Positions 53,833 through 63,194 of a stretch of 64,000 nt of DNA are shown piece by piece. Positions within the stretch are counted from its first letter, which is position 1, and every line of letters starts with the position of its first letter. The position numbers and the translations under genes are program-made. Below the pieces are notes generated by a model. It worked only from the letters and a program-made list of their open reading frames with translations, had not been told where the DNA came from and did not search any database. Source of the stretch: Palsa-504 sp963739615 (GTDB lineage: Bacteria > Actinomycetota > Actinomycetes > Streptosporangiales > Streptosporangiaceae); contig CAVUBD010000032.1 of NCBI GenBank assembly GCA_963739615.1, positions 1-64,000 of the forward strand, written 5' to 3'.

Positions 53833-54984
53833 GTGCAGCAGAGCCCTGAGTGGGATGTCGCCATCGTCGGCGCTGGTCCGGCCGGCCTCGCGGCGGCCAG
53901 CGCCGCGGCCCGGGCCGGAGCACGGACCATCGTGCTGGAACGGGCCGAGCATCCGAGGTACAAGACGTGCGGCGGCGGGCTGATCGGGAAATCGCTGTCG
54001 GCGCTGGGCTCGATGCCGGTCCCGGTCCGCGAGGAGATCCATGCCGCGACCTTCACGCTGGACGGCAGGCGCGAGTTCACCAGGACCCATGACGCCCCGA
54101 TCCTGGCGATGGTGATGCGGGACGAGTTCGACGACGCGCTCCGCCGCCAGGCGGTCGCCGACGGAGCGGTCCTGCGGCAGCGGTCGCCGGTACGGGCGAT
54201 CAGCCAGGACGACCGGCAGGCCAGCGCGAGGCTGGCCGACGGCACCACGGTCGTGGCTCAGGTCCTGGTGGGCGCGGACGGGTCGGCCGGCGTCACCGGC
54301 AGGCATGTCGGCGTGCAAGCCGGTCAGGTCGATCTTGGCCTCGAGGTCGAACTGGCCGTCCCGGAATCCGTCCGTCAGGTCTGGCACCGGCGGCTGCTGC
54401 TCGACTGGGGGCCGGTGCCCGGATCTTACGCGTGGATATTTCCCAAGCAGGACCGGCTCACCGTCGGCGTGATCGCGGCGCGTGGCCGGGGCGAGGAGAC
54501 CAGGGGGTATCTCCGCGAGTTCCTGGACCGGCACCATCTCAGCTCGTTCCGGCGGCTGGCGGACTCCGGCCACCTCACCCGCTGCAGAACCGCCGATTCC
54601 CCGCTGCGCAAGGCCCGGGTGCTGGTAGCCGGAGACGCGGCGGGCCTGCTCGAACCCTGGACCCGAGAGGGCATCAGCTTCGCGTTGCGATCGGGCGCGC
54701 TGGCAGGCGCCATCGCCGCGGATGCCGTCCGGGAGCCGCCGCGGCTCGATCACATCCTGCGGCGTTACGAATCATCCCTCAATGAGGAGCTGATTCCCGA
54801 AATGCAGGCCGGACGGCGCATCCTCGCGGCTTTCATCCGGCACCCGGGCCTTTTCCACCTCGGCGTGGCCAGTGGCAAGGGCTGGCGTATGTTCGGCGAG
54901 TTCTGCCGCGGTGAAACGTCGTGGGCACGGGTCATGGACCACCAGTCAGCGCGCCTGGCCATTTCCATCCTGACTAAGGCCTAG
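53833..54984 (+). CDS. Geranylgeranyl reductase family FAD-dependent oxidoreductase
   Basis: 383 residues. The FAD fold is DVAIVGAGPAGLAAASAAAR, followed by the family signature PRYKTCGGGLIGKSLSALG. Later come VLVGADGSAGVTGR and VLVAGDAAGLLEPWTREGIS (second FAD contact). The family reduces isoprenoid chains, for example menaquinone side chains, or acts as a halogenase-like flavoprotein. Proximity to the cytochrome bd operon makes quinone modification an attractive but unproven idea. It is transcribed alone. Confidence 0.88.
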   Translation: MQQSPEWDVAIVGAGPAGLAAASAAARAGARTIVLERAEHPRYKTCGGGLIGKSLSALGSMPVPVREEIHAATFTLDGRREFTRTHDAPILAMVMRDEFDDALRRQAVADGAVLRQRSPVRAISQDDRQASARLADGTTVVAQVLVGADGSAGVTGRHVGVQAGQVDLGLEVELAVPESVRQVWHRRLLLDWGPVPGSYAWIFPKQDRLTVGVIAARGRGEETRGYLREFLDRHHLSSFRRLADSGHLTRCRTADSPLRKARVLVAGDAAGLLEPWTREGISFALRSGALAGAIAADAVREPPRLDHILRRYESSLNEELIPEMQAGRRILAAFIRHPGLFHLGVASGKGWRMFGEFCRGETSWARVMDHQSARLAISILTKA

Positions 54985-55043
54985 CCGCGACCGGCCCGGG
55001 AGCCAGGCGGCGGCTGACCGCTGAGCCGGGCGGCCGGGCTGGG

Positions 55044-55490
55044 TTAGGCGTGCACGATCAGCACGGGGCAGTGCGCGTGATGCACGCAGTGCTGGCTGAC
55101 CGAGCCGAGCAGCGCCTCGGCGAACTCGCCGTGACCGCGACGGCCCACCACGAGCAGGTCCGCCTCGGCGGAGGCCTCGAGCAGCACCTGCGCCGCGATG
55201 CCGGGGACGACCAGGCTCCGGACCCGCGGAACCTCGCTGGAACCGACGACCTCGGCGATCGCCTCTTCCAGGGTCTGCTTCGCGACATCCTCGAAGCTGA
55301 TGTCCGGCACTATCGGCGTCATCCAGCCATACCCGGTCATCGACGCCGGGACCTGCCAGGCGATGACGGCATCTACGGTGCCGCCGGTGAGCTTGGCCTG
55401 GTTCACGGCCCACCGCAAGGCGGCTCGTGACGACGTAGAACCATCCACTCCGACCACGATGCGCGAGGCCTCGTTCTTGCTAGCTGTCAT
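55044..55490 (-). CDS. Universal stress protein (UspA family)
   Basis: 148 residues, one Usp domain: RIVVGVDGSTSSRAALRWAV at the N-terminus and the ATP-binding motif LLVVGRRGHGEFAEALLGSV with HCVHHAHCPVLIVHA at the end (GxxGxG(9)GSxSQ-like). Such proteins in actinobacteria are induced by hypoxia. It is one of three in this part of the window. Confidence 0.93.
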   Translation of the reverse strand: MTASKNEASRIVVGVDGSTSSRAALRWAVNQAKLTGGTVDAVIAWQVPASMTGYGWMTPIVPDISFEDVAKQTLEEAIAEVVGSSEVPRVRSLVVPGIAAQVLLEASAEADLLVVGRRGHGEFAEALLGSVSQHCVHHAHCPVLIVHA

Positions 55491-55841
55491 CTCGGCCAGC
55501 TCCCTTCGTCTTGTCGCTGGTCAGCGCGGTTGGCACCGGGGCGGGATCGGGTTCCGCCCGGCTACTACCAGACTCGGCCGCCTGCCGAGGCGTGTCATGA
55601 GGCCAGCGGCCCGGTTTGCCGGGACTTTTGGCCTGGTCAGCGACCTAATCGGCGGCCCGGTGGGCGGCCCGGCAGGCGGCCCGGTCGGCGGCAGGCAGCG
55701 GCCATGGGCCAGGGGACGGCGCGAGGCCGGGCGTGAGGTCAGCGCAGGTCGACGCGGGTACAACGGCGGGGACGAAGGTCCCGTGATCACGGGCCGGCCC
55801 TGGAGAGGCGAACCGCGTGACTGATGAGCTAAGCGGTGCCC
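55491..55841. other. Intergenic region upstream of the cyd operon
   Basis: No supported gene. It contains a run of GGCGGCCCGG-type repeats (about 55648-55690), then the palindromes annotated next. Confidence 0.5.
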
Positions 55842-55890
55842 GGCCAGTGAACTGGCCGTGCCCGGTCAACGGCAGGTGACTGGAGCCAGT
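55842..55890. promoter_or_regulatory. Two palindromes before cydA: candidate operator pair
   Basis: GGCCAGTGAACTGGCC (55842-55857) is a perfect palindrome with a 2-base centre. ACTGGAGCCAGT (55879-55890) repeats the half-site in the opposite arrangement. They lie 24-72 bases before the cydA ATG. No Rex-like TTGTGAA site was found. Confidence 0.5.
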
Positions 55891-55913
55891 GACACCCATG
55901 TAGGGGGACACCG

Positions 55914-57302
55914 ATGAGCGTGCTCGAACTGTCCAGGTGGCAATTCGGGATCACCACCGTTTACCACTTCATCTTCGTGCCGCTGACGCTTGGCCTATCC
56001 ATTCTGGTGGCCTGCATGCAGACCGCATGGCTGGTCAAGAAGGATCCGGTCTACCTGAGGATGACGAAGTTCTTCGGAAAGATCTTCCTGATTAACTTCG
56101 CGGTCGGCGTGGTCACCGGGATCGTCCAGGAATTTCAGTTCGGCATGAACTGGTCGGCTTATTCGCGTTTCGTCGGCAATGTCTTCGGAGCTCCGCTGGC
56201 GATGGAGGCGCTGCTCGCATTCTTCTTGGAATCCACCTTCATCGGCCTGTGGATCTTCGGCTGGAACAAACTACCGCCGCGGCTGCATCTGGCGACGATC
56301 TGGCTGGCCGCTATCGCCTCGAATCTGTCGGCCTACTTCATCTTGGCCGCCAACTCGTGGATGCAGCATCCGGTCGGCTACAGGGTCAACCCGGTCACGC
56401 ACCGGGTGGAACTGACCAGCATCTGGGCGCTGATGACCAACTCCACGGTGCTGGCCGCCTGGCCGCACGTGATCTTCGCCGGCTTCGTGACGGCGGGCGC
56501 GGTGGTGATCGCCGCCAGCGCCTGGCACCTGGCCCGCAACTCCCAGGTCGACGTCTTCCACCGGGCGATGCGGATCGGCCTGGTGGTCACCCTGGCCGCC
56601 GGGATCGCGACCGCGGTGACCGGCGACGTGCAGGCGCGGGTCATGGAGTCGCAGCAGCCGATAAAGATGGCGGCGGCCGAGGCGCTCTACAACACATCGG
56701 GCAGTGCGTCCTTCTCCCTGTTCACCATCGGCTCGCTGAACGGCAGCCAGGAAGTGTGGAGCGTCAGGGTGCCGTACCTGCTCTCGCTGATCGCCACGCT
56801 GAACCCGCACGGCACCGTGCAGGGCATCAACAACGTCGAGCGCGCCTACGACAGCAAATACGGCCCGGGCAGCTACAAGCCGATCATCCCGGTGACGTAC
56901 TGGTCGTTCCGCTTGATGATCGGCTTCGGGTCGCTCGCCGCGCTTCTGGCCCTGGTCGGGCTGTGGCTGACCAGGCGCGGGAGAATCCCGCGCAGCCGCT
57001 GGTTCTACCGGGCCGCGATCTGGGGCGCGGCGCTGCCCTACCTGGCGAGCACGATGGGCTGGATCTTCACCGAGATGGGCCGCCAGCCGTGGACAGTGTT
57101 CGGCCTGCTGACCACCGCCCAAAGCGACTCGCCGGGCGTCACCGCATCCTCAGTGATCATCTCGATGACCGTCTTCACCCTGCTCTACGCCGGGCTCGCG
57201 GCCATCGCCGGGTGGCTGGCGATCCAGCACGTGAAGGAAGGCGCGCCGGCCGAGGCTGCGGGGCCGGGCGCCGAAGAGCCACTTCCCGTCTTCACCTACT
57301 GA
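55914..57302 (+). CDS. cydA: Cytochrome bd ubiquinol/menaquinol oxidase subunit I
   Basis: 462 residues, nine helices. The heme b595 ligand His is in TTVYHFIFVPLTLGLSILV. Further landmarks are ARVMESQQPIKMAAAEALY on the quinol side and STMGWIFTEMGRQPWTVFGL. The quinol loop is short, as in Gram-positive bacteria. With CydB it reduces oxygen to water with high affinity and without proton pumping. GGGGGACACCG precedes the ATG. Confidence 0.97.
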   Translation: MSVLELSRWQFGITTVYHFIFVPLTLGLSILVACMQTAWLVKKDPVYLRMTKFFGKIFLINFAVGVVTGIVQEFQFGMNWSAYSRFVGNVFGAPLAMEALLAFFLESTFIGLWIFGWNKLPPRLHLATIWLAAIASNLSAYFILAANSWMQHPVGYRVNPVTHRVELTSIWALMTNSTVLAAWPHVIFAGFVTAGAVVIAASAWHLARNSQVDVFHRAMRIGLVVTLAAGIATAVTGDVQARVMESQQPIKMAAAEALYNTSGSASFSLFTIGSLNGSQEVWSVRVPYLLSLIATLNPHGTVQGINNVERAYDSKYGPGSYKPIIPVTYWSFRLMIGFGSLAALLALVGLWLTRRGRIPRSRWFYRAAIWGAALPYLASTMGWIFTEMGRQPWTVFGLLTTAQSDSPGVTASSVIISMTVFTLLYAGLAAIAGWLAIQHVKEGAPAEAAGPGAEEPLPVFTY

Positions 57303-57317
57303 CCGCAAGGAACTGTC

Positions 57318-58376
57318 ATGAACCTCGCGACCTTCTGGTTCATCCTCATCGCGATCCTGTGGACGGGATACTTCGTCCTGGAGGGGTTCGACTTCGGGGT
57401 CGGGATCCTGGTGCCAGTCCTGAGCCGGGACGATACTGACCGCCGGGTGATGATCAACACGATCGGCCCGGTCTGGGACGGTAACGAAGTGTGGCTGCTG
57501 ACCGCCGGCGGCGCGACCTTCGCCGCCTTCCCGCTGTGGTACGCCTCCATGTTCAGCGGCTTCTATCTCCCCCTGCTGATCATCTTGGCGGCGCTGATCA
57601 TCCGCGGCGTCTGCTTCGAGTTCCGCAGCAAGGTAGACAGCGCCCGCTGGCGGGCGAACTGGGACCGGGCGCTGTTCGCCGGGTCCGCGCTGCCCGCCCT
57701 GCTGTGGGGGGTCGCCTTCGCCAACATCGTGCGCGGGGTGCCGCTGAACGCCGCGCACGTCTACACCGGCAACCTGCTCACGCTGCTCAACTGGTACGGC
57801 CTGCTCGGCGGACTGGTCACGCTCAGCCTGTTCACGCTGCACGGCGCGATCTTCCTGGGCCTGAAGACCACCGGCGAGCTCAGGGAAAAGGCACGGCGCG
57901 CGGCACGCACCACCTCGCTGGCGGCGGTGCCGCTGGCGGCGGCCTTCCTGATCGCGACCCAGGTCAGCTACGGCAGGCCGGCCACCGACGTGACGGCCGC
58001 GCTCGCCGCCGTCGCCCTGCTCGGCGGCGTGGCCGCGGCCTGGCGCGGCCAGGAAGGCTGGGCGTTCGCGGGCACGGCTGCGACGCTCGCGCTGGCCGTG
58101 GCCACCCTGTTCGGTAACCTGTGGCCGAACGTGTTCCCGTCGAGCACCTCGCCGGCCTATAGCCTGACCGTGACCAACGCCTCCTCGGCGCACTACACCC
58201 TGGTCGTGATGAGCTGGGTCGCGCTGATCTTCACCCCGATCGTGCTCGCCTACCAGGGCTGGACGTACTGGGTCTTCCGCAAGCGGCTGACCGGCTCCGA
58301 CATCCCTGTCGCGCGGAAGCTGGCTCACCCCACGCAGGGCCGCGGCCCGCAGGAGCCCGTCGGCGGGCGGTCGTGA
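57318..58376 (+). CDS. cydB: Cytochrome bd oxidase subunit II
   Basis: 352 residues with eight or nine membrane helices. It carries FWFILIAILWTGYFVLEGFD, then FGVGILVPVL, and NTIGPVWDGNEVWLLTAGGA, the conserved CydB pattern. AAGGAA lies 6 bases before ATG 57318, 15 bases after cydA. Confidence 0.97.
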   Translation: MNLATFWFILIAILWTGYFVLEGFDFGVGILVPVLSRDDTDRRVMINTIGPVWDGNEVWLLTAGGATFAAFPLWYASMFSGFYLPLLIILAALIIRGVCFEFRSKVDSARWRANWDRALFAGSALPALLWGVAFANIVRGVPLNAAHVYTGNLLTLLNWYGLLGGLVTLSLFTLHGAIFLGLKTTGELREKARRAARTTSLAAVPLAAAFLIATQVSYGRPATDVTAALAAVALLGGVAAAWRGQEGWAFAGTAATLALAVATLFGNLWPNVFPSSTSPAYSLTVTNASSAHYTLVVMSWVALIFTPIVLAYQGWTYWVFRKRLTGSDIPVARKLAHPTQGRGPQEPVGGRS

Positions 58377-60103
58377 GGCCGCTCGACCCGCGAATGCTCC
58401 GCTACGCGGGCGCGGCCAGAGGGTACCTGACGGTCACGGTCGTGCTCGGCCTGGCCGCCACCGCCCTCATCCTGACCCAAGCCGGGCTGCTGGCGCACGC
58501 ACTGGCGACGGCGGCGACCGGGACCACGGTCGCTACCCTCGCCGTCACTCTCGGCGTGCTGCTGGCCGTGCTGGCCGCCCGGTCCGCGGTCAGCTACGGG
58601 CAGGAGACCGCGGCGCTGCGGGCGGCGGCGGCGGTGAAGTCCCAGCTGCGGCGCAGGCTCACCCGGCACGCGCTGAAGCTGGGCCCGGCCTGGCTGGGCG
58701 GCCAGCAGGCGGGCGAGATCACCACCTTGGCCACCAAGGGCATGGACGGGCTGGATGCCTACTTCGCCCGCTACCTGCCGCAGCTCGTGCTCGCCTGCCT
58801 GGTGCCGGTCGCCGTGCTGATCCGGGTGGGGATGGCGGACTGGATCTCCGCCGTCGTCATCGGCATCACCCTGCCGCTCATCCCGCTATTCGCCATCATC
58901 GTCGGACTGCACACCAAGGCCACGACGCAGCGGCAGTGGCGGCTGCTGACCCGCCTCGGCGGCCACTTCCTCGACGTGGTCGAGGGCCTGCCCACCTTGA
59001 AGCTGTTCGGCCGGGCCAAGCCGCAGGCCGAGGTGATCGGCAAGATCACTGATGAGCACCGGACCGCCACCATGGCCTCGCTGCGCATCGCCTTCCTATC
59101 CGGCTTCGTCCTTGAACTGACCGCCGCCCTGGCCACCGCGCTGGTCGCGGTGGAGGTGGGACTGCGCCTGCTGGCCGGCCACATGAGCTACCAGACCGCG
59201 CTGCTGGTACTGCTGCTGACCCCGGAGGCCTACCTGCCGCTGCGCGCCGTGGGCGCCCAGTTCCACGCCAGCACCGAGGGCGCCGCCGCGGCCCGGCAGG
59301 TCTTCGAGATCCTCGATGTCCCCGAGCCCGGCCAGGCGCGGCCGGCCAGCTCCCCGGCCGGAACCCCGGTACGCCTGCCTGACCTGCGTAAGGACGCCAT
59401 CAGGCTGATCGGCGTCAGCCTCACCTACCCGGGACGTGACCGGCCTGCGCTGTCGGACGTGGACCTGACGATCCGTCCGGGGGACCGCATCACGCTCACC
59501 GGGCCGAGCGGGGCGGGCAAGAGCTCGCTGCTCGCGCTGCTGCTTCGTTTCACTGAGCCGACCCACGGGCGCATCAAGGCCGGCGGAATCGACGTCGCGT
59601 CCATTCCGCTGGAGCCGTGGCGCAGCCAGATCAGCTGGGTTCCCCAGCATCCGTACCTGTTCGCCGGTTCGGTCGCCAGCAACATCGCGCTCGGCCAGCC
59701 CGCCGCGAGCCGCGAGGCCATCGCCCAGGCCGCTCGCGCGGCCGGGGCGGCCGAGTTCATCGAGGCCCTGCCGCAGGGATATGACACCGCGGTCGGGGAG
59801 CGCGGGCTGCGGCTATCCTCCGGACAGCGGCAGCAGATCGCGCTGGCCCGGGCCTTCCTGCGGGATGCCCCGCTGCTGCTGCTCGACGAGCCCACCGCGC
59901 ATCTGGACGCGGCCACCGCGCGAACGCTCGACGCGGCCATCACCACCTTGATGCCGGGCCGGACCGTCATCCAGGTGACGCACGGTCCCGGCTGGGCGCA
60001 TGACACCGGCCGGGCGCTCACCCTCGACGAAGGCAAGCTGTCCCAGGCGGCTGCGACGGGGCCGTCGAAGGCGGAGCGCGCGCTGCTGGCGGTGACCTCG
60101 TGA
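58373..60103 (+). CDS. cydD: ABC exporter CydD for cytochrome bd assembly
   Basis: 576 residues: six-helix membrane domain, then an ATPase with LTGPSGAGKSSLLALLLRFT (Walker A), LSSGQRQQIALARAFLRDAP (signature) and LLLLDEPTAHLD (Walker B). GTG 58373 overlaps the cydB stop. CydDC exports reductant thiols (cysteine or glutathione in E. coli) and is needed to assemble the bd oxidase. Confidence 0.95.
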   Translation: MRPLDPRMLRYAGAARGYLTVTVVLGLAATALILTQAGLLAHALATAATGTTVATLAVTLGVLLAVLAARSAVSYGQETAALRAAAAVKSQLRRRLTRHALKLGPAWLGGQQAGEITTLATKGMDGLDAYFARYLPQLVLACLVPVAVLIRVGMADWISAVVIGITLPLIPLFAIIVGLHTKATTQRQWRLLTRLGGHFLDVVEGLPTLKLFGRAKPQAEVIGKITDEHRTATMASLRIAFLSGFVLELTAALATALVAVEVGLRLLAGHMSYQTALLVLLLTPEAYLPLRAVGAQFHASTEGAAAARQVFEILDVPEPGQARPASSPAGTPVRLPDLRKDAIRLIGVSLTYPGRDRPALSDVDLTIRPGDRITLTGPSGAGKSSLLALLLRFTEPTHGRIKAGGIDVASIPLEPWRSQISWVPQHPYLFAGSVASNIALGQPAASREAIAQAARAAGAAEFIEALPQGYDTAVGERGLRLSSGQRQQIALARAFLRDAPLLLLDEPTAHLDAATARTLDAAITTLMPGRTVIQVTHGPGWAHDTGRALTLDEGKLSQAAATGPSKAERALLAVTS

Positions 60104-61980
60104 CCGGCGCGGCCGGGACGCCCGGCGCGGCCGGGACGCCCGCCGTAGCCAGGGGGACGCCCCCGCGTAATCCGCTGCTGCGGTTGCTGGTGCTCGCCCG
60201 GCCGATGCGAGGGCGGCTGCTGGTCGCGGTGGCGGCCGGCGCGGCCGGCACCGGCTGCGGGGTGGCACTGCTCGCGGTCTCCGGCTTCCTGCTCGCGCGC
60301 GCCTCGCAGCACCCGAACATCGTGGCGATCTCGATCGCGGTGGTAGCGGTCCGCGCGCTGAGCATCGGCCGCGGGCTGATGCGCTATCTCGAGCGCCTCG
60401 CTTCGCACGACGTGGCCTTCCGCGTCCTGGCCGACGTCAGGGTGGCCATCTACCGGCGGCTGGAACGGCTGGCCCCGGCCGGGTTGTCCGCCTTCAGGTC
60501 CGGCGACATGCTCACCAGGCTGATCAGCGACGTCGACGCCACCCAGGACCTGTTCATCCGCGGCATCGCTCCCCCGCTCACCGCGGCCCTGGTCGGCGCC
60601 GGCGTGACCGCCACCGTCCTGCTGATCCTCGCGCCCGCGGCCGGTGTGCTGGCCGCCGGGCTGCTTGCGGCGGGGGTGGCCGTGCCCTGGCTCACCGCGG
60701 CCTCGGCGCGGCGGGCCGCGCGGCGGGCCGCACCCGCTCGCGGCGAACTTGGCGCCGCCCTCACGGACCTGCTCGGCGGCGCGGCCGAACTGCACGCCTA
60801 CGGCGCGGTCGAGGCGGGGCTGGCCCGGGCACACGAAGCGGATGCCGAACTCACCCAGCTCGCCAGGCGCTCGGCAACGGCCTCCGGCCTGGGCACGGGC
60901 CTGTCCACGGCGGTCTCCGGCCTGACCCTGTGGGGCGTCCTGCTGCTTGGCGTGGTGGCCACCGGGTCCGGGAACCTGGGCCGGGTGCCGCTGGCGGTGA
61001 TCACGCTGGCCGCGCTGGCCGCTTTCGAGGCGGTCACGGCGCTGCCCGCGGCGGCGCTGCAGCTCGGGCAGGCACGCGCCGCAGCCGACCGCATCGCCGG
61101 GGTACTCGACGCGCCGGATCCGGTCCGTTACCCGGCCGCGCCCTGCCCGCCGCCGGACGGGCTCACCGACCTCCAGCTACGTGGTGCCACCGTCCGGTAC
61201 ACCCCAGACGGCCCGGCCGCGCTCGACCACGTCGACCTCGACCTGCGGCCCGGGCGGCGGGTGGCGGTCGTCGGCGCCACCGGCGCGGGAAAGTCCACGC
61301 TGGCCGCGGTACTGTTCCGGTTCACCGACCTGACCTCGGGCAGCGCCATGCTCAACGGCCGCGACCTGGCCGGATACGATCCGGACGACGTGCGCACCGT
61401 CATCAGCGGCTGCGCGCAGGATCCGCATATCTTCGACACGACCATCCGGGACAACCTGCGCCTGGCGCGGCCGGAGGCAACCGACGCCCAGCTGGCGGAC
61501 GCCGCCGGCCGGGCCAGGCTGCTTGACTGGATCACCTCGCTCCCCCAGGGCTGGGGCACGCTGGTCGGCACCAACGGCGCCGCGCTTTCCGGCGGCCAGG
61601 CCCAGCGGCTCGCGCTGGCCCGGGCCCTGCTGGCCGGCCCGGCCCTGCTCGTCCTCGACGAGCCCGCCGCTCACCTCGACCCGGAGAACCGGCGCGCCCT
61701 CACCGCCGACCTGCTGGCGGCGACGGCGGGCCATGCCACCCTGCTCGTCACCCATGACCTGGACGGCCTCGACGAGGTCGACGAGATTGTGGTCCTCGAT
61801 CACGGGAAGGTAGTCGAGCGTGGCCGTTACGGTCAACTGGTCGAATCCGGCGGCGCCTTCGCGAGGCTATGGCGGCAGGGGCATCCGGCCGACGGCTTGG
61901 CGGCTCGCCCGGATGAGGGCGGCCCGGATGAGGGCGGCCCGGCTGAGGGCGGCCCGGCTGCAGAAGGGACTCCGGCATGA
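60100..61980 (+). CDS. cydC: ABC exporter CydC for cytochrome bd assembly
   Basis: 626 residues, overlapping cydD by 4 bases. After an Ala/Gly-rich start come the membrane domain, VAVVGATGAGKSTLAAVLFR (Walker A), LSGGQAQRLALARALLAGPA (signature) and LLVLDEPAAHLD. The C-terminus ends in a repeat of DEGGP and AEGGP units encoded by GGCCCGGATGAGGGC-type 15-base repeats just before the next start. It works as a heterodimer with CydD. Confidence 0.95.
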   Translation: MTGAAGTPGAAGTPAVARGTPPRNPLLRLLVLARPMRGRLLVAVAAGAAGTGCGVALLAVSGFLLARASQHPNIVAISIAVVAVRALSIGRGLMRYLERLASHDVAFRVLADVRVAIYRRLERLAPAGLSAFRSGDMLTRLISDVDATQDLFIRGIAPPLTAALVGAGVTATVLLILAPAAGVLAAGLLAAGVAVPWLTAASARRAARRAAPARGELGAALTDLLGGAAELHAYGAVEAGLARAHEADAELTQLARRSATASGLGTGLSTAVSGLTLWGVLLLGVVATGSGNLGRVPLAVITLAALAAFEAVTALPAAALQLGQARAAADRIAGVLDAPDPVRYPAAPCPPPDGLTDLQLRGATVRYTPDGPAALDHVDLDLRPGRRVAVVGATGAGKSTLAAVLFRFTDLTSGSAMLNGRDLAGYDPDDVRTVISGCAQDPHIFDTTIRDNLRLARPEATDAQLADAAGRARLLDWITSLPQGWGTLVGTNGAALSGGQAQRLALARALLAGPALLVLDEPAAHLDPENRRALTADLLAATAGHATLLVTHDLDGLDEVDEIVVLDHGKVVERGRYGQLVESGGAFARLWRQGHPADGLAARPDEGGPDEGGPAEGGPAAEGTPA

Positions 61981-63170
61981 CCTGCACGCTGCACGTGGCC
62001 TGGGACAAGCAGCTCGCCGGGTACGACTTCGGGACCGCGCACCCGATGGCGCCCCTCCGGATTGAGCTGACCATCGAACTCGCACGGGCCTTCGGCCTGT
62101 TCCACCGCGGCGAGGTCACGCTCGCCGCACCGGCCGCGGCGACCGACGCCGAGCTCGAACTCATCCACGACCCCGCCTACATCAAGATGGTGAAGCTGGC
62201 CGGCGATCGGACCCTGGCCGGCACCTTGCCCGCTCGCGTGCTGCTCATGTACGGGCTCGGGACCGATGATGACCCGGTTTTCCCGAGGATGCACGACGCG
62301 GCTGCGCTGGTGGCGGGCGCGACGCTGGCGGCCGCCCGGGCGGTGTGGACCTCGGCCGCGCAGCACGGAGCCAGCATCGCGGGCGGCCTGCACCATGCCA
62401 TGGCCGGCTACGCCAGCGGTTTCTGCGTGTACAACGATCCCGCGATCGCGATCGCCTGGCTGCTCGGTCAGGGCGCCGAGCGGGTCGCCTACGTGGACGT
62501 GGACGTGCACCACGGGGACGGCGTGCAGGCCGCGTTCTGGAACGACCCGCGGGTACTGACGATCAGCCTGCACGAAGATCCCGCCACGCTGTTCCCCGGT
62601 ACCGGACGACCCGCGGAGGTCGGCGGCCCGGCCGCCGACGGATCGGCGGTGAACGTGGCCCTGCCGGCAGGCACCGGGGACGCCGGATGGCTGCGCGCCT
62701 TTTACGCGGTGGTGCCGCCGCTGCTGCGGGAGTTCGCGCCGCAGGTCCTGGTCAGCCAGCACGGTTGTGACACGCACTGGAGCGATCCGCTGGCCAACCT
62801 GGAGCTGAGCATCGACGCTCAGCGACGCGCGCACGCCGCCCTGCACGAGCTGGCGCACGAGGTCGCGGGCGGCCGCTGGCTGCTGACCGGGGGCGGCGGG
62901 TATCAGCATGTCCAGGTCGTGCCCAGAAGCTGGACCCACCTGCTCGCCGAGGCCGCGGGCAGCCCGATCGACCCGCTGACGCCGACGCCCGAGTTGTGGC
63001 GCGAGTACGTGGCCGAGGTGACCAGCCAGACCGCTCCCGAGCTGATGACCGACAACATGCCGGCTCGCTACACCGAGTTCGAGGCCGGTCATAACCCGGG
63101 GGATCCGGTGGACCGATCGATCATGGCCACCAGAAGGGCCGTCTTCCCGTTGCACGGCCTGCTGTGGTGA
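61977..63170 (+). CDS. acuC: AcuC-like histone deacetylase family amidohydrolase
   Basis: 397 residues, ATG 61977 overlapping the cydC stop. Zinc and catalytic motifs are GGLHHAMAGYASGFCVYNDP (His-His), VAYVDVDVHHGDGVQAAFW (Asp, His) and LLTGGGGYQ (Tyr). Family members deacetylate proteins such as acetyl-CoA synthetase or small acetylated amines. Its coupling to cydABDC suggests co-regulation with low-oxygen respiration, perhaps adjusting acetate metabolism; that is an inference. Confidence 0.9.
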   Translation: MTCTLHVAWDKQLAGYDFGTAHPMAPLRIELTIELARAFGLFHRGEVTLAAPAAATDAELELIHDPAYIKMVKLAGDRTLAGTLPARVLLMYGLGTDDDPVFPRMHDAAALVAGATLAAARAVWTSAAQHGASIAGGLHHAMAGYASGFCVYNDPAIAIAWLLGQGAERVAYVDVDVHHGDGVQAAFWNDPRVLTISLHEDPATLFPGTGRPAEVGGPAADGSAVNVALPAGTGDAGWLRAFYAVVPPLLREFAPQVLVSQHGCDTHWSDPLANLELSIDAQRRAHAALHELAHEVAGGRWLLTGGGGYQHVQVVPRSWTHLLAEAAGSPIDPLTPTPELWREYVAEVTSQTAPELMTDNMPARYTEFEAGHNPGDPVDRSIMATRRAVFPLHGLLW

Positions 63171-63194
63171 ACGGACCGGGCGCCGCGCTATCCC

